Assembly: GCA_000621905.1 (NCBI GenBank)
Contig: JHXB01000004.1
Coordinates: forward strand, 64,752-128,751
Direction of reading: 5' to 3'
From: Lachnospiraceae bacterium NC2004
GTDB lineage: Bacteria; Bacillota; Clostridia; Lachnospirales; Lachnospiraceae
Length of the DNA: 64,000 nt
Shown one piece after another: positions 52,537-60,560 of this stretch; the stretch's first letter is position 1, and each line of letters starts with the position of its first letter. Below the pieces are notes generated by a model. The model was given only the letters and a program-made list of their open reading frames with translations. It made no database searches and was not told the origin of the DNA. Both the position numbers and the translations under genes were made by a program.

Positions 52537-55212
52537 CTACTCCCAGAGCTTAACCCTGTCCTCAGGCGCTATATACATAGCATCGGTTTCTTTTATGTTA
52601 TACACTCTGTAGAAGTCATCTGTCATAGATAATATCGTATTGGCACGATTTCTAAACATTGGATGTGGATCATCAAATCTCCAGCTTAATTTGTAATCGT
52701 CCATCTTATCTTCATCGGTTGTCACCCATTGTTTAGCGTAGTAAGAAAACATTTTCTTAAGCGCCTCGTCATCATTAGGGTATTTCTTCTTGCAGATTTC
52801 AATACCAATCTCAAGGCCGCCGAGATCCGCCATTGACTCGTTAACAACATTAAATCCCTTTTGATAAAAAGCGGTATCCCTGTTATAGTCACAACCCGCA
52901 AAAGTTGAGTCAAATATCTTAGAAAGCTTGTCTACCTTGCCAAGGTAAGTATCGGCATCCTTGTCACTCCATGTGTTTATGATATTGCCCTTGCTGTTAA
53001 AACGGTTTCCGGTATCGTCGAAAGCGTGTCCCATCTCGTGTCCGATAGTGCCGGCCATATATCCTAAGTTCATCAGATCAATCTCCTTAGAATTGTCCGG
53101 ATTATCAACGAAAATGTTAGCAAGAAACATGTGGCAAAGAAAAACCTGATTGAGATAATAATCGAAGAATGCATTTGCCTCCCAAGGCTTAACTCCGCCG
53201 AAAAGATACTTGGTAGGTGACCACCAATGCATGTCTTTAACATTGTGGTTGATTGTCATCCTTGTCAAATGCTGGTGATTCTTTCTAATGCTGGATAGCG
53301 TATTGAAGAATCGACCGCCCTCTTCAACATTTTTCAAATCGTCGCTAATGCAGAGATTTTTATATTCTTCTTCTGTAGGATATAAAGACGAGAATTTCAT
53401 TTTGTTAACTTTGTCGAGCATGGCAGCTTTGGTACTCTCGTCCATCCAGCTTGAAGATATAGACTCCTTATACTGCTCAACGAATAAATTGATCATTTTA
53501 TCAAGTTCAGATTTGTAATTCTCGCTGTAATAAGTGTGAGTATAAACATAATCGATATCGTAAGGAATTTCAAGGTCAATTCCGTCTAATAAAGCTTCAT
53601 GTTGAGTCTTGGCTTCTTCTTTAATCTCGGCAGGAGTATATTGTGATGCTTCATCTCCGAGCATATATTTGTAAGTGATCTCTTTTCCGGATATCCCATA
53701 TCCAATCCATGAGTGACAGATTGAAGCAATTACATATCCCTTGAGAGCATTAAGATTAGATTCTGATCCTAATAACCCCTCTAATTTGCTGAGTATATTT
53801 TCGTTTGATACGTATATAGTTGTATCATCATTTACATCGTATTCATTTCCTGAAAATGCTATAAATAAGCGAGGATATTTGCTTTTGAACTCGCTTAATT
53901 TTACAGGCTGTTCTGAAGAACTCATATCATATTTTGGCATGGCCTTAGCAATGTCAACAGTATCCTTTATATACGAGGTATCCTCGATGTTTAATAATTT
54001 GAAGCTGGATGATATAAAATCTTCTAATCCCTTGGCTGATGATTCAGAAGTAAAGGTGTTGCTGAATAACTCTACAGGACATACGGAAGGGCAATAATAA
54101 TAGGTTGTATCAAGCTCCGTATCAGGTGCGGGCTGATTCTTTAATTCTATCTCTTTAGCGATTTCCATGTTGTTAACGTAGTAATGGTATGTAGTGGAAG
54201 AATCAAGTATAGAATTAATACCGTTTTTAGAATATTCAGAGGTCAGCTTTAACAGTTCGTCGATTGACTTTGTTTCAATAACCGGATCAATCAGGTTCTC
54301 CTTTATATCCTTATAATATGCTTCCTCACCTTCTTTGGTGTACATAGTGTCAGTGGTTGAAAATACACTTTGAAGAACATCTTTAGAGGTGTTGTCTTCC
54401 TGCTTACCTGCCTTCTTGTATGTATCGAGAATCTGATTAAGTCTATCCTTATACATCAACTCGGCTTCGGTAGCATAGTTCCACACTATATTGCCATTCT
54501 CATCTGTATATCTAACTTTATCTTCCTCGGTCCATATAGAGTATAATTCCGTCATTAACTTGGTGTGTTCGGTAAGATAGACATCGTCCTGTTCTGGAAC
54601 ATCCTCTGCCTTGGCATATATTCTAACATTTGATGTTCGTGAAATGTTAGAGCCGTCGGTGGTAGTAACAGTGACTTTAGTGCTCCCCTCTTTAAGACCC
54701 ATTAAGTATCCTGCATCTCCGAGTTTGACGATTGAAGGATCCTCAACTGTAATCTTTAAACAGTCAAATAGGTAGAAGTCGTCATTTAACTTAACTTTGC
54801 TGACGTATGAAGGCTTAACGCCTGTGACCGCGCCAACATAAGTTGCGTAGTTAGCGTAATTAAGTTTGATGTCACTTAAGACATTCTTGTAGGTGTTGTT
54901 AACTTTAACATCACACTTAAGAGTCTTCTTGTATGATTTCTTCTTAAGTTTATAATTGACGGTGACATTTACCTTGGTTGTACCTGTGCTCTTAGCTGTA
55001 ATCTTACCACTCTTGTTGACTGTGGCAATATCGGTATCAGTTACTTTGTAGGTAGTCTTTTTGATCTTGACTTTTTTGCCTTTTTTAACTTTAAGTGTAG
55101 CGGTGCCGTAACTTATCTTTTCCCCATCTTGAGCTACGGTTAGGGATACTGACTTTTTGTTTAGTGATACTTTAGTGGCTGCATCAGTTGTTGCCGGTGC
55201 AAACATATGCAT
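52537..55212 (-). CDS. M13-family (neprilysin/PepO-like) zinc metallopeptidase with Ig-like N-terminus
   Basis: A gluzincin peptidase of 891 residues from the first in-frame ATG. An N-terminal lysine-rich Big2-like domain and a second Ig-like domain (~10-200) precede the M13 region. The zinc site is HEMGH (GTIGHEMGHAFDD), with the third ligand in ESMADLGG, and a C-terminal tryptophan-rich end typical of the family. M13 enzymes cut short peptides outside the cell. The frame as it stands lacks a signal peptide and a ribosome site; both are present just upstream in another frame (55213-55276), so the true gene most likely starts at 55276 with a one-base frameshift near 55213-55218. Confidence 0.85.
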   Translation of the reverse strand: MHMFAPATTDAATKVSLNKKSVSLTVAQDGEKISYGTATLKVKKGKKVKIKKTTYKVTDTDIATVNKSGKITAKSTGTTKVNVTVNYKLKKKSYKKTLKCDVKVNNTYKNVLSDIKLNYANYATYVGAVTGVKPSYVSKVKLNDDFYLFDCLKITVEDPSIVKLGDAGYLMGLKEGSTKVTVTTTDGSNISRTSNVRIYAKAEDVPEQDDVYLTEHTKLMTELYSIWTEEDKVRYTDENGNIVWNYATEAELMYKDRLNQILDTYKKAGKQEDNTSKDVLQSVFSTTDTMYTKEGEEAYYKDIKENLIDPVIETKSIDELLKLTSEYSKNGINSILDSSTTYHYYVNNMEIAKEIELKNQPAPDTELDTTYYYCPSVCPVELFSNTFTSESSAKGLEDFISSSFKLLNIEDTSYIKDTVDIAKAMPKYDMSSSEQPVKLSEFKSKYPRLFIAFSGNEYDVNDDTTIYVSNENILSKLEGLLGSESNLNALKGYVIASICHSWIGYGISGKEITYKYMLGDEASQYTPAEIKEEAKTQHEALLDGIDLEIPYDIDYVYTHTYYSENYKSELDKMINLFVEQYKESISSSWMDESTKAAMLDKVNKMKFSSLYPTEEEYKNLCISDDLKNVEEGGRFFNTLSSIRKNHQHLTRMTINHNVKDMHWWSPTKYLFGGVKPWEANAFFDYYLNQVFLCHMFLANIFVDNPDNSKEIDLMNLGYMAGTIGHEMGHAFDDTGNRFNSKGNIINTWSDKDADTYLGKVDKLSKIFDSTFAGCDYNRDTAFYQKGFNVVNESMADLGGLEIGIEICKKKYPNDDEALKKMFSYYAKQWVTTDEDKMDDYKLSWRFDDPHPMFRNRANTILSMTDDFYRVYNIKETDAMYIAPEDRVKLWE

Positions 55213-55276
55213 TTGTCACGATAAGTGCAAATGTCAATGCAAATGCTACACATCTCTTAAATAATGTTGATGTCAT
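55205..55276 (-). other. Out-of-frame signal peptide of the M13 peptidase
   Basis: Reading down from 55276, an ATG behind AAAGGAGAC (55286-55294 on the minus strand) encodes MTSTLFKRCVAFALTFALIV, a textbook signal peptide start, then runs into TGA. Removing one base of the AAA run near 55215 joins it to the peptidase frame as ...LIVT-MHMFAPATTDA, giving a normal cleavage region. This is a recent mutation, a sequencing error or, less likely, phase variation. Confidence 0.7.
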
Positions 55277-55358
55277 AGAATCTTGTCTCCTTTGCTTTAA
55301 TATGGTTTTAATATAGTTTTAATAGTATATCATATGAGAGGATATTAAGGAATATTGA

Positions 55359-55628
55359 TTTACATGGTATGGGTATAATGGTAAAATGAGAGTTGATGTT
55401 GGTGAGTATGGCAAGTCTGGAGATGATCTTCCTATATGGGCAAGGATTATAGCGGTTGCGGATAGCTACGACGCAATGACTTCTAACAGGAGTTATAGAA
55501 AGTATATGCCACAGGATGCTGTAAGAGAGGAGCTCGTTAAGAACTCCGGAACACAGTTTGATCCTGATATAGCTGAACAAATGATAGCAATTATTGATGA
55601 AGATAAAGATTATATTCTTCATGAGTAG
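55359..55628 (+). pseudogene. HD-GYP domain fragment
   Basis: An 80-codon frame from the ATG at 55386 matches only the C-terminal third of an HD-GYP domain (ARIIAVADSYDAMTSNRSYR, SGTQFDPDIAEQM), very like the complete protein at 60561. Traces of the preceding part (WYGYNGK for ERYDGK) extend back to about 55359. The catalytic HD and GYP motifs are lacking and there is no ribosome site, so this is a remnant of a duplicated or truncated gene. Confidence 0.75.
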
Positions 55629-55645
55629 ATAAGGATTGAGGAGTT

Positions 55646-56506
55646 ATGAGTATAAAGAAGTATAAAGCTAAGAATCTCGGAAATGATAAGTATGCTTTGG
55701 GCGAGAGCCCGTTTTATGATTCAAGGTATAATAGGTTATCGTGGGTTGATATTATTGACAATAAGATTTGGTCTATGAATAAGGATGGCGAGAGGACTTC
55801 ATTTGATTTAGGACAACCAATTGGTGCAGCCGTTCCTGCATTTGCTTCAGAAGCAATGATTCTCGCTGCTAAGGATGGATTATATCGCTATGAAGTCGGC
55901 AAAGCGGAGCTTATATATGGGTTAAATGATACCTTTATGCCTTACATAAGGTGTAACGATGCCAAGGCTGACCCTGTGGGAAGACTTTGGTTTGGATCGT
56001 CCGTAGCTGATGATGAGCATGAGGCAGAGGGCGATTTATATAGGATTGACGGAGATAGTGTTGCTGTAATGCAGCCGGGGACTAAGATTGCCAATGGAAT
56101 GGCGTGGGATAGTGAGTGTAAGTACATGTACTTTGCAGACTCTGTTGATCATGCTATTTATAGATATGACTACGATAAAGATAGCGGAGATATCAGCAAT
56201 CGAGAGGTTTTGTTTAATATAAATGATGGCGCGCCTGATGGAATGTGTATTGATTCTGATGACAACTTATGGGTTGCCGTGTGGGGCGGTAATCGTATTG
56301 AGAAGCATTCCGGCAAGAACGGAGAGTTGCTTGGAATCGTTGAGGTTCCAGCACATAATGTGACTTCGTGTTGCTTTGCAGGTGCGGGTAGCAACATGCT
56401 TTATATTACTACGTCGGGGAATGATTTAAACGGCGAGTACGATGGATGCTTATTTACTTGTGAAGTAGACAGTACAGGACTTGAGCCGGATTATGTCATA
56501 TATTAA
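55646..56506 (+). CDS. SMP-30/gluconolactonase-like protein
   Basis: A 286-residue six-bladed propeller of the SMP-30 family. The expected metal ligands are in place: Glu in GESPFYD, Asn in RCNDAKADPVGRLWFG, Asn in IANGMAWD and Asp in PDGMCIDSDDNLWVA. Family members hydrolyse sugar lactones and related esters, using one divalent metal. No signal peptide, so cytosolic. A GAGGAG-type site precedes the ATG. It stands alone after the HD-GYP fragment, and its sugar substrate cannot be told from neighbours. Confidence 0.9.
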   Translation: MSIKKYKAKNLGNDKYALGESPFYDSRYNRLSWVDIIDNKIWSMNKDGERTSFDLGQPIGAAVPAFASEAMILAAKDGLYRYEVGKAELIYGLNDTFMPYIRCNDAKADPVGRLWFGSSVADDEHEAEGDLYRIDGDSVAVMQPGTKIANGMAWDSECKYMYFADSVDHAIYRYDYDKDSGDISNREVLFNINDGAPDGMCIDSDDNLWVAVWGGNRIEKHSGKNGELLGIVEVPAHNVTSCCFAGAGSNMLYITTSGNDLNGEYDGCLFTCEVDSTGLEPDYVIY

Positions 56507-56540
56507 GAACCGTGGCGAATATTCGCCACGGTTCTTTTTA
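56505..56540. terminator. Bidirectional terminator
   Basis: Perfect 16-bp palindrome (56505-56520 with 56521-56536) ending in T-tract, between the convergent SMP-30 and Rpn-family genes. Confidence 0.88.
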
Positions 56541-57407
56541 GTTCAAAGCGTACATGCTTTCGCGTATTTCTTCAACTTGCTCTATCGGAATGTCACAAAA
56601 TTCCGCAATAGTTTCTGGCTCCTTACCTCTTTCTAACATGCCGATAATCATATTGCGTATGCCTTGTGCTATACCTTCTTCTATACCTTCTTCTTTAAAC
56701 ATCTGCATAGTTTCTGCTTCATTATACTCTGTTAAACACATAAGCGTCACCTCCGACTTGTTATTCAACAAGAATTCTTTAATTATCCAATCATCAGGTA
56801 TATCACCTAACGCCATATCAACAGCATCCTCTATTTCCATCTCTTCTCTATAATGATAAATACTATCTACGAGCATAGAGTACTCATATAGAGGACGACA
56901 TTTGCTCATAATCTGAGAGTTCTTGTTACTTCGTATATTCAGCATTCTAACTCTCACATCAACGTCAGCTTCGGCAGAGTCAATACCTGTTATAAATGCG
57001 CCTTTTAAATCAAGTATACTCTCTTCTGGCATATCCTCCTTGCCGTTATAGAATACAACCAACTTTGGAGTCGGTAACTTTATCAACTTTCGCCCATATA
57101 TATTTAGATTGTGTTGCTTTACATACTTACTAAACAAATGCCCAAGGTAAATCAATTCTCTAAGAGGCATGTTGGGATTATATGTACTTTGATGTGCATA
57201 TAGATTAACCTGCCCTCCAATTATAAAAGACACGTCATTCTTCATGCCCATATATAACATATCGTCCATCGTATTAATCTCGATATCGTCCGGATTAGAG
57301 TAATCAGACTCATTTATCGAGTTATATAAACTTAAAGTCCATTCCTTGTTAGATTCATTACCGAATATAAATGAAAATAGTCTATCTTTATATTCTCTGT
57401 TAACCAT
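56538..57407 (-). CDS. Rpn/PD-(D/E)XK nuclease family transposase-like protein
   Basis: A 289-residue member of the Rpn (YhgA-like, DUF4351/PDDEXK transposase) group: N-terminal NREYKDRLFSFIFGN, the NDVSFIIGG strand with the first catalytic Asp, HQSTYNPNMPLR and FYNGKED. The C-terminal part has the usual short helical segment with EEGIEEGIAQGI. In many relatives the HQ motif is preceded by the catalytic Glu (EHQS); here it is Ala (YAHQS), which could mean loss of nuclease activity, from memory of the family. Rpn proteins promote recombination. GGAAGGAG precedes the ATG. Confidence 0.8.
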   Translation of the reverse strand: MVNREYKDRLFSFIFGNESNKEWTLSLYNSINESDYSNPDDIEINTMDDMLYMGMKNDVSFIIGGQVNLYAHQSTYNPNMPLRELIYLGHLFSKYVKQHNLNIYGRKLIKLPTPKLVVFYNGKEDMPEESILDLKGAFITGIDSAEADVDVRVRMLNIRSNKNSQIMSKCRPLYEYSMLVDSIYHYREEMEIEDAVDMALGDIPDDWIIKEFLLNNKSEVTLMCLTEYNEAETMQMFKEEGIEEGIAQGIRNMIIGMLERGKEPETIAEFCDIPIEQVEEIRESMYALN

Positions 57408-57603
57408 ATTAGTTCTCCTTCCAATCGCTCATACCTAATAACACTGCGGAATAAAACCCCAGTGTTAAGCCATAATGTTACTCAATATTATTGTTAGGAT
57501 ATAAGCGAGAAGATGAACTCTCGTGAGTATTATAGCACTTAATGTTCTATCTTTCTAGTACTATATAAGAAATTATTCATACATCAATACAGATAATAGT
57601 GCA

Positions 57604-57632
57604 TTGACAGATTTTGAAAAAGAGAATATGAT
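57604..57632 (+). promoter_or_regulatory. Promoter of the ACT-domain gene
   Basis: TTGACA (57604-57609), 17 bases, TATGAT (57627-57632): a strong vegetative promoter 60 bases before the ATG at 57692. The rest of the 284-bp gap to the Rpn gene holds only a small hairpin near 57509-57526. Confidence 0.75.
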
Positions 57633-57691
57633 GATGGCTGTATGGAAGCGCTTTTTTACAAGCATTTCCTTAAAAGGAAGGTGGCATTAAC

Positions 57692-58057
57692 ATGGAACTT
57701 AAGAGAATCCCACATAGGTTAACAGTATGTAAAGTGGCAGATGTATCTGTTATTGATATGAATGCGGAATTCTATTTTATTGGGAAAACAGATGAGGAGC
57801 TATCCTTGGTGTGCAGAACAGAGGATACTCCGGCGGAGACGATAGAACGTGACGACGGTTGGAGAGGTTTTCGTATTCAAGGTGTGCTGGATTTCTCTCT
57901 GATTGGTATTCTATCAAGATTATCAGGAATTCTTGCAGAACACAAGATAGGAATATTTGCTGTATCTACATACAACACGGATTACATTTTGGTCAAGGAA
58001 GATAACTTTGAAAATGCATTAAGTATACTAAGTTCAGAAGGATATTCTGTTTTATAA
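57692..58057 (+). CDS. ACT-domain regulatory protein
   Basis: A 121-residue cytosolic protein with a degenerate N-terminal ACT half and a clear second ACT domain (~60-121; GVLDFSLIGILSRLSGILAEHKIGIFAVSTYNTDYILV). Similar stand-alone proteins (ACT_7 type) bind amino acids, and some are annotated as aspartate kinase-like regulatory units; the ligand here is unknown. It has its own promoter and a GGAAGGTGG ribosome site. Confidence 0.85.
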   Translation: MELKRIPHRLTVCKVADVSVIDMNAEFYFIGKTDEELSLVCRTEDTPAETIERDDGWRGFRIQGVLDFSLIGILSRLSGILAEHKIGIFAVSTYNTDYILVKEDNFENALSILSSEGYSVL

Positions 58058-58097
58058 TAACTTAAATAATTAATAATCAAAAGATAGGAGAAACATT

Positions 58098-59453
58098 ATG
58101 AGATTTAAATCAACAATTACGAAACTTTTGGTGTTGCTTTCATTTGCGTTGATGATTACATTTGCATTTGTTAATGTACATGCGGCCGAGAAGGATATTG
58201 CGGCTGCAAGCGGTGAGGCAACGACCGTCACTATTACTCTTGGAGATGAGGGTAAGATAGTTCCTCAGTTTGACGGCGATATTACCGAGATGAGATATGA
58301 CTATTATCTTGATAACGATGGAGTATTATCCATAGATGATCAAGGTAATTATAAGACTCTTAAGCCGGGAACGGTATTTATAAGTATTACGGGATATCAG
58401 GGATACGAGGCAGCATATAATTCTAATGTTACCATCAATGTTTTTCCGGATATGACTAATGCTACTTTAGAAACCGATACGGTTACGGTTTATAAGATTC
58501 CGACTTATATTGCTAAGAATAAGCCTTATTATGACGCCTTGGCAACTACCATGATCAAGCTTAGCGGAGATGCGTTTATCAATCTTGATGACCTTTACGG
58601 TATCGATGATTACAATGCAAATGATATCTTAAAATACACTTCAAGCAACAAATCACTTAAGCTCAGCGTTACATACGAGGGAGATAAGATTTATATTCTT
58701 CAGGAGGCTGCCAAGGCAGGTAAGGCTGAGATTACGGTTACTTTGTATGGCAAGGAGTTTAAGATTAATTATGAGTCCGTTAAAGCGGGCATTTCCGACC
58801 AGTCATACCTTCTCGTTAAGGGTAAATCACATCAGATAAAAGTTACCGGTTATAAGGGAGATGTTGTCTGGAAGTCAAGCAAGCCTTCTGTTGCATCTGT
58901 TGACGAGAATGGTAAGGTTAAGGGCCTAAAGACAGGCAACTGTATAATTACAGCTAAATGTGGAGATTTTTACCTTGGTTGTGCCGTTTCGGTAACAAGC
59001 TCCAAGCTTAAGAAGGTTACCGAGCGAGCAACATACATAGGCACACATTGGAAGTACAGTCAGCCTAAGCGTGCAGTAAGTGGATATTACGATTGCAGTT
59101 CCCTTGTGTGGAGAGCATACCACGAGAAGGCAGGACTTACATTTGGAACACCATACTATCCCGGTAACACAACTACCGAGTCGGCATGGTGTAAGAAGAA
59201 CGGTAAGGTATTAAGCGGTGCAATGTCTAATAAGAAGATTACCGGTATGAAGCTTAATCCCGGAGACATTATGTTTAAATCGTATAAGAAGAAGACTAAA
59301 TATAAGACGACCTATCATGTAGAAATGTTTACCGGTTACATTTGCACAAGTGTTAACGATAATGGCAAAGCTAACTACACTGCATTGTGGGCGGCGAGAG
59401 GTTTATATTATTCTACATACCAGGGTTATATTGTAGCGAGACCACTCAAATAA
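58098..59453 (+). CDS. Exported NlpC/P60-like cysteine peptidase with Big2 domain
   Basis: A 451-residue protein: signal peptide (~1-30), a first Ig-like domain (~40-120), a middle region (~130-230), a Big2 domain (~235-305; VWKSSKPSVASVDENGKV) and a C-terminal NlpC/P60-type domain (~310-451) with Cys in YYDCSSLVW and His in TTYHVEMFTG. Such enzymes cut peptide links in peptidoglycan. It starts 40 bases after the ACT gene behind ATAGGAG and may share its promoter. The order differs from the CHAP enzyme at 43889 and the two are not paralogues. Confidence 0.85.
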   Translation: MRFKSTITKLLVLLSFALMITFAFVNVHAAEKDIAAASGEATTVTITLGDEGKIVPQFDGDITEMRYDYYLDNDGVLSIDDQGNYKTLKPGTVFISITGYQGYEAAYNSNVTINVFPDMTNATLETDTVTVYKIPTYIAKNKPYYDALATTMIKLSGDAFINLDDLYGIDDYNANDILKYTSSNKSLKLSVTYEGDKIYILQEAAKAGKAEITVTLYGKEFKINYESVKAGISDQSYLLVKGKSHQIKVTGYKGDVVWKSSKPSVASVDENGKVKGLKTGNCIITAKCGDFYLGCAVSVTSSKLKKVTERATYIGTHWKYSQPKRAVSGYYDCSSLVWRAYHEKAGLTFGTPYYPGNTTTESAWCKKNGKVLSGAMSNKKITGMKLNPGDIMFKSYKKKTKYKTTYHVEMFTGYICTSVNDNGKANYTALWAARGLYYSTYQGYIVARPLK

Positions 59454-59477
59454 TAAGGGCGATGCGCCTCTATACGC

Positions 59478-59518
59478 TTGACATTTGAGGGTTTGCTGTG
59501 ATACGATGTAACCATCGT
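59478..59518 (+). promoter_or_regulatory. Promoter and TetR-type operator
   Basis: TTGACA (59478-59483), 18 bases, TACGAT (59502-59507). A palindrome ACGATG-TAAC-CATCGT (59503-59518) overlaps the -10 element, as expected for autoregulation by the TetR-family protein encoded 37 bases downstream. Confidence 0.6.
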
Positions 59519-59554
59519 TAACTATGATATTTAGATTTAGAAGGTGGTTATATT

Positions 59555-60148
59555 ATGGCAGGAACATCAACTAAAGAGAAGTTGTTAGAGGCAGCTCTCG
59601 ATTTGTTTTCAAAAAAGGGATATTCGGCGACATCTGTCGATGAGATAGCTGAGTCGATAGGTATTAAAGGACCTAATATATACAAGTACTTTAAGGGTAA
59701 GGAAGCGCTTCTTTACGCAATTACCGACTACTCTGTCAATAAGTATAAAGAGAAGATGAGCATGAATATTGATATCTCTAAGCTTGTTCACAATAAGGAG
59801 GAACTTAGGGAGTTCAGTTTAAATCAGATCAAGTACACGCTTACCAACAATGATGTTATCAGGCTTCGAAAGATGTATACGATCGAGCAGTTCAGGGATG
59901 AGCGTATGGGTAGTATGATGACCAAACAGCAGTATACTGCTATTATGGACATATATATTAAGATATTTACCGAACTTATCGCTTCAGGACAGATTAAGGG
60001 TGGAGAGCCTGAGATTTTGGCGTTAGAGTATGTTGCGCCTACATCTCTTCTTATCCAGCTCAATGACAGAGAGCCGGAAAGGATTGACGATATCATAGAG
60101 ATGGCCACCAAACATATCGATTTCTTTATTGAGAAACACTTTGCATAA
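59555..60148 (+). CDS. TetR-family transcriptional regulator
   Basis: A 197-residue regulator with the N-terminal TetR helix-turn-helix (~5-52; LFSKKGYSATSVDEIAESIGI, IYKYFKGKEAL) and an all-helical ligand-binding C-terminal part without a recognisable subfamily signature. AGAAGGTGG precedes the ATG. A palindrome over its own promoter predicts autoregulation. No transporter or enzyme lies next to it on either side, so the wider target and ligand are unknown. Confidence 0.9.
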   Translation: MAGTSTKEKLLEAALDLFSKKGYSATSVDEIAESIGIKGPNIYKYFKGKEALLYAITDYSVNKYKEKMSMNIDISKLVHNKEELREFSLNQIKYTLTNNDVIRLRKMYTIEQFRDERMGSMMTKQQYTAIMDIYIKIFTELIASGQIKGGEPEILALEYVAPTSLLIQLNDREPERIDDIIEMATKHIDFFIEKHFA

Positions 60149-60161
60149 TAATAAATATGGT

Positions 60162-60196
60162 AACTGCCGATATATTATATGTCGGCAGTTCTTTTT
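60162..60196 (+). terminator. Rho-independent terminator
   Basis: Stem AACTGCCGATA (60162-60172) with TGTCGGCAGTT (60180-60190), one mismatched pair at most, then CTTTTTC, following the TetR gene. Confidence 0.85.
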
Positions 60197-60232
60197 CTTG
60201 TAGCGTTCTTAAAAAAATGTTAAAATATAGGA

Positions 60233-60354
60233 GGTTGTTAGCATTTGCATGGATGCTACGAAGTATGAGATAGATTGATTAATATATAATGATAGGAGAC
60301 GGTGTTACAATGTCATTTAGTTAAGAGCTGATTTTCAAAATCGGCTCTTTTCTT
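60233..60354 (+). ncRNA. Candidate small transcript with own promoter and terminator
   Basis: An extended -10 element TGTTAAAAT (60218-60226) lies just after the TetR terminator, and a strong terminator hairpin (60323-60335 with 60337-60349, T-tract) ends 120 bases later. Between them lie two ribosome sites and two micro-frames of nine and four codons. It could be a small RNA, or the leader of the HD-GYP gene with an attenuator. Only the promoter/terminator pair supports it. Confidence 0.3.
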
Positions 60355-60445
60355 ATTGAAGTTATGTGTTCAATAGGAGCGAGGGATGATCTTGGAAGGC
60401 CGACCACAACGGCGTTAGAGAATAAAGAGAATTTCATGGAGTACC

Positions 60446-60477
60446 TGAGGGAGATTTGATATCTCCCTCATATTTTT
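60446..60477 (+). terminator. Rho-independent terminator
   Basis: Ten-pair stem TGAGGGAGAT (60446-60455) with ATCTCCCTCA (60461-60470), five-base loop and T5, upstream of the HD-GYP promoter. Confidence 0.75.
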
Positions 60478-60517
60478 ACTTCATGACGAAAAAAATATAG
60501 CAAAAAGAATCTTGTGG

Positions 60518-60526
60518 TGCTATAAT
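60518..60526 (+). promoter_or_regulatory. Extended -10 promoter of the HD-GYP gene
   Basis: TGCTATAAT (60518-60526) is a full extended -10 element 34 bases before the ATG at 60561; the -35 region (TAGCAA near 60498) is poor, as is usual for such promoters. Confidence 0.6.
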
Positions 60527-60560
60527 AGAATAGATATAGTGTCTGTTAGGGAGAACTACC

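Noticed and set aside
60364-60459. A 31-codon frame starting ATG TGT TCA and ending before a terminator
   Set aside because: No good ribosome site, and the terminator stem overlaps its end; it might be a remnant of a small gene but is too short to support.
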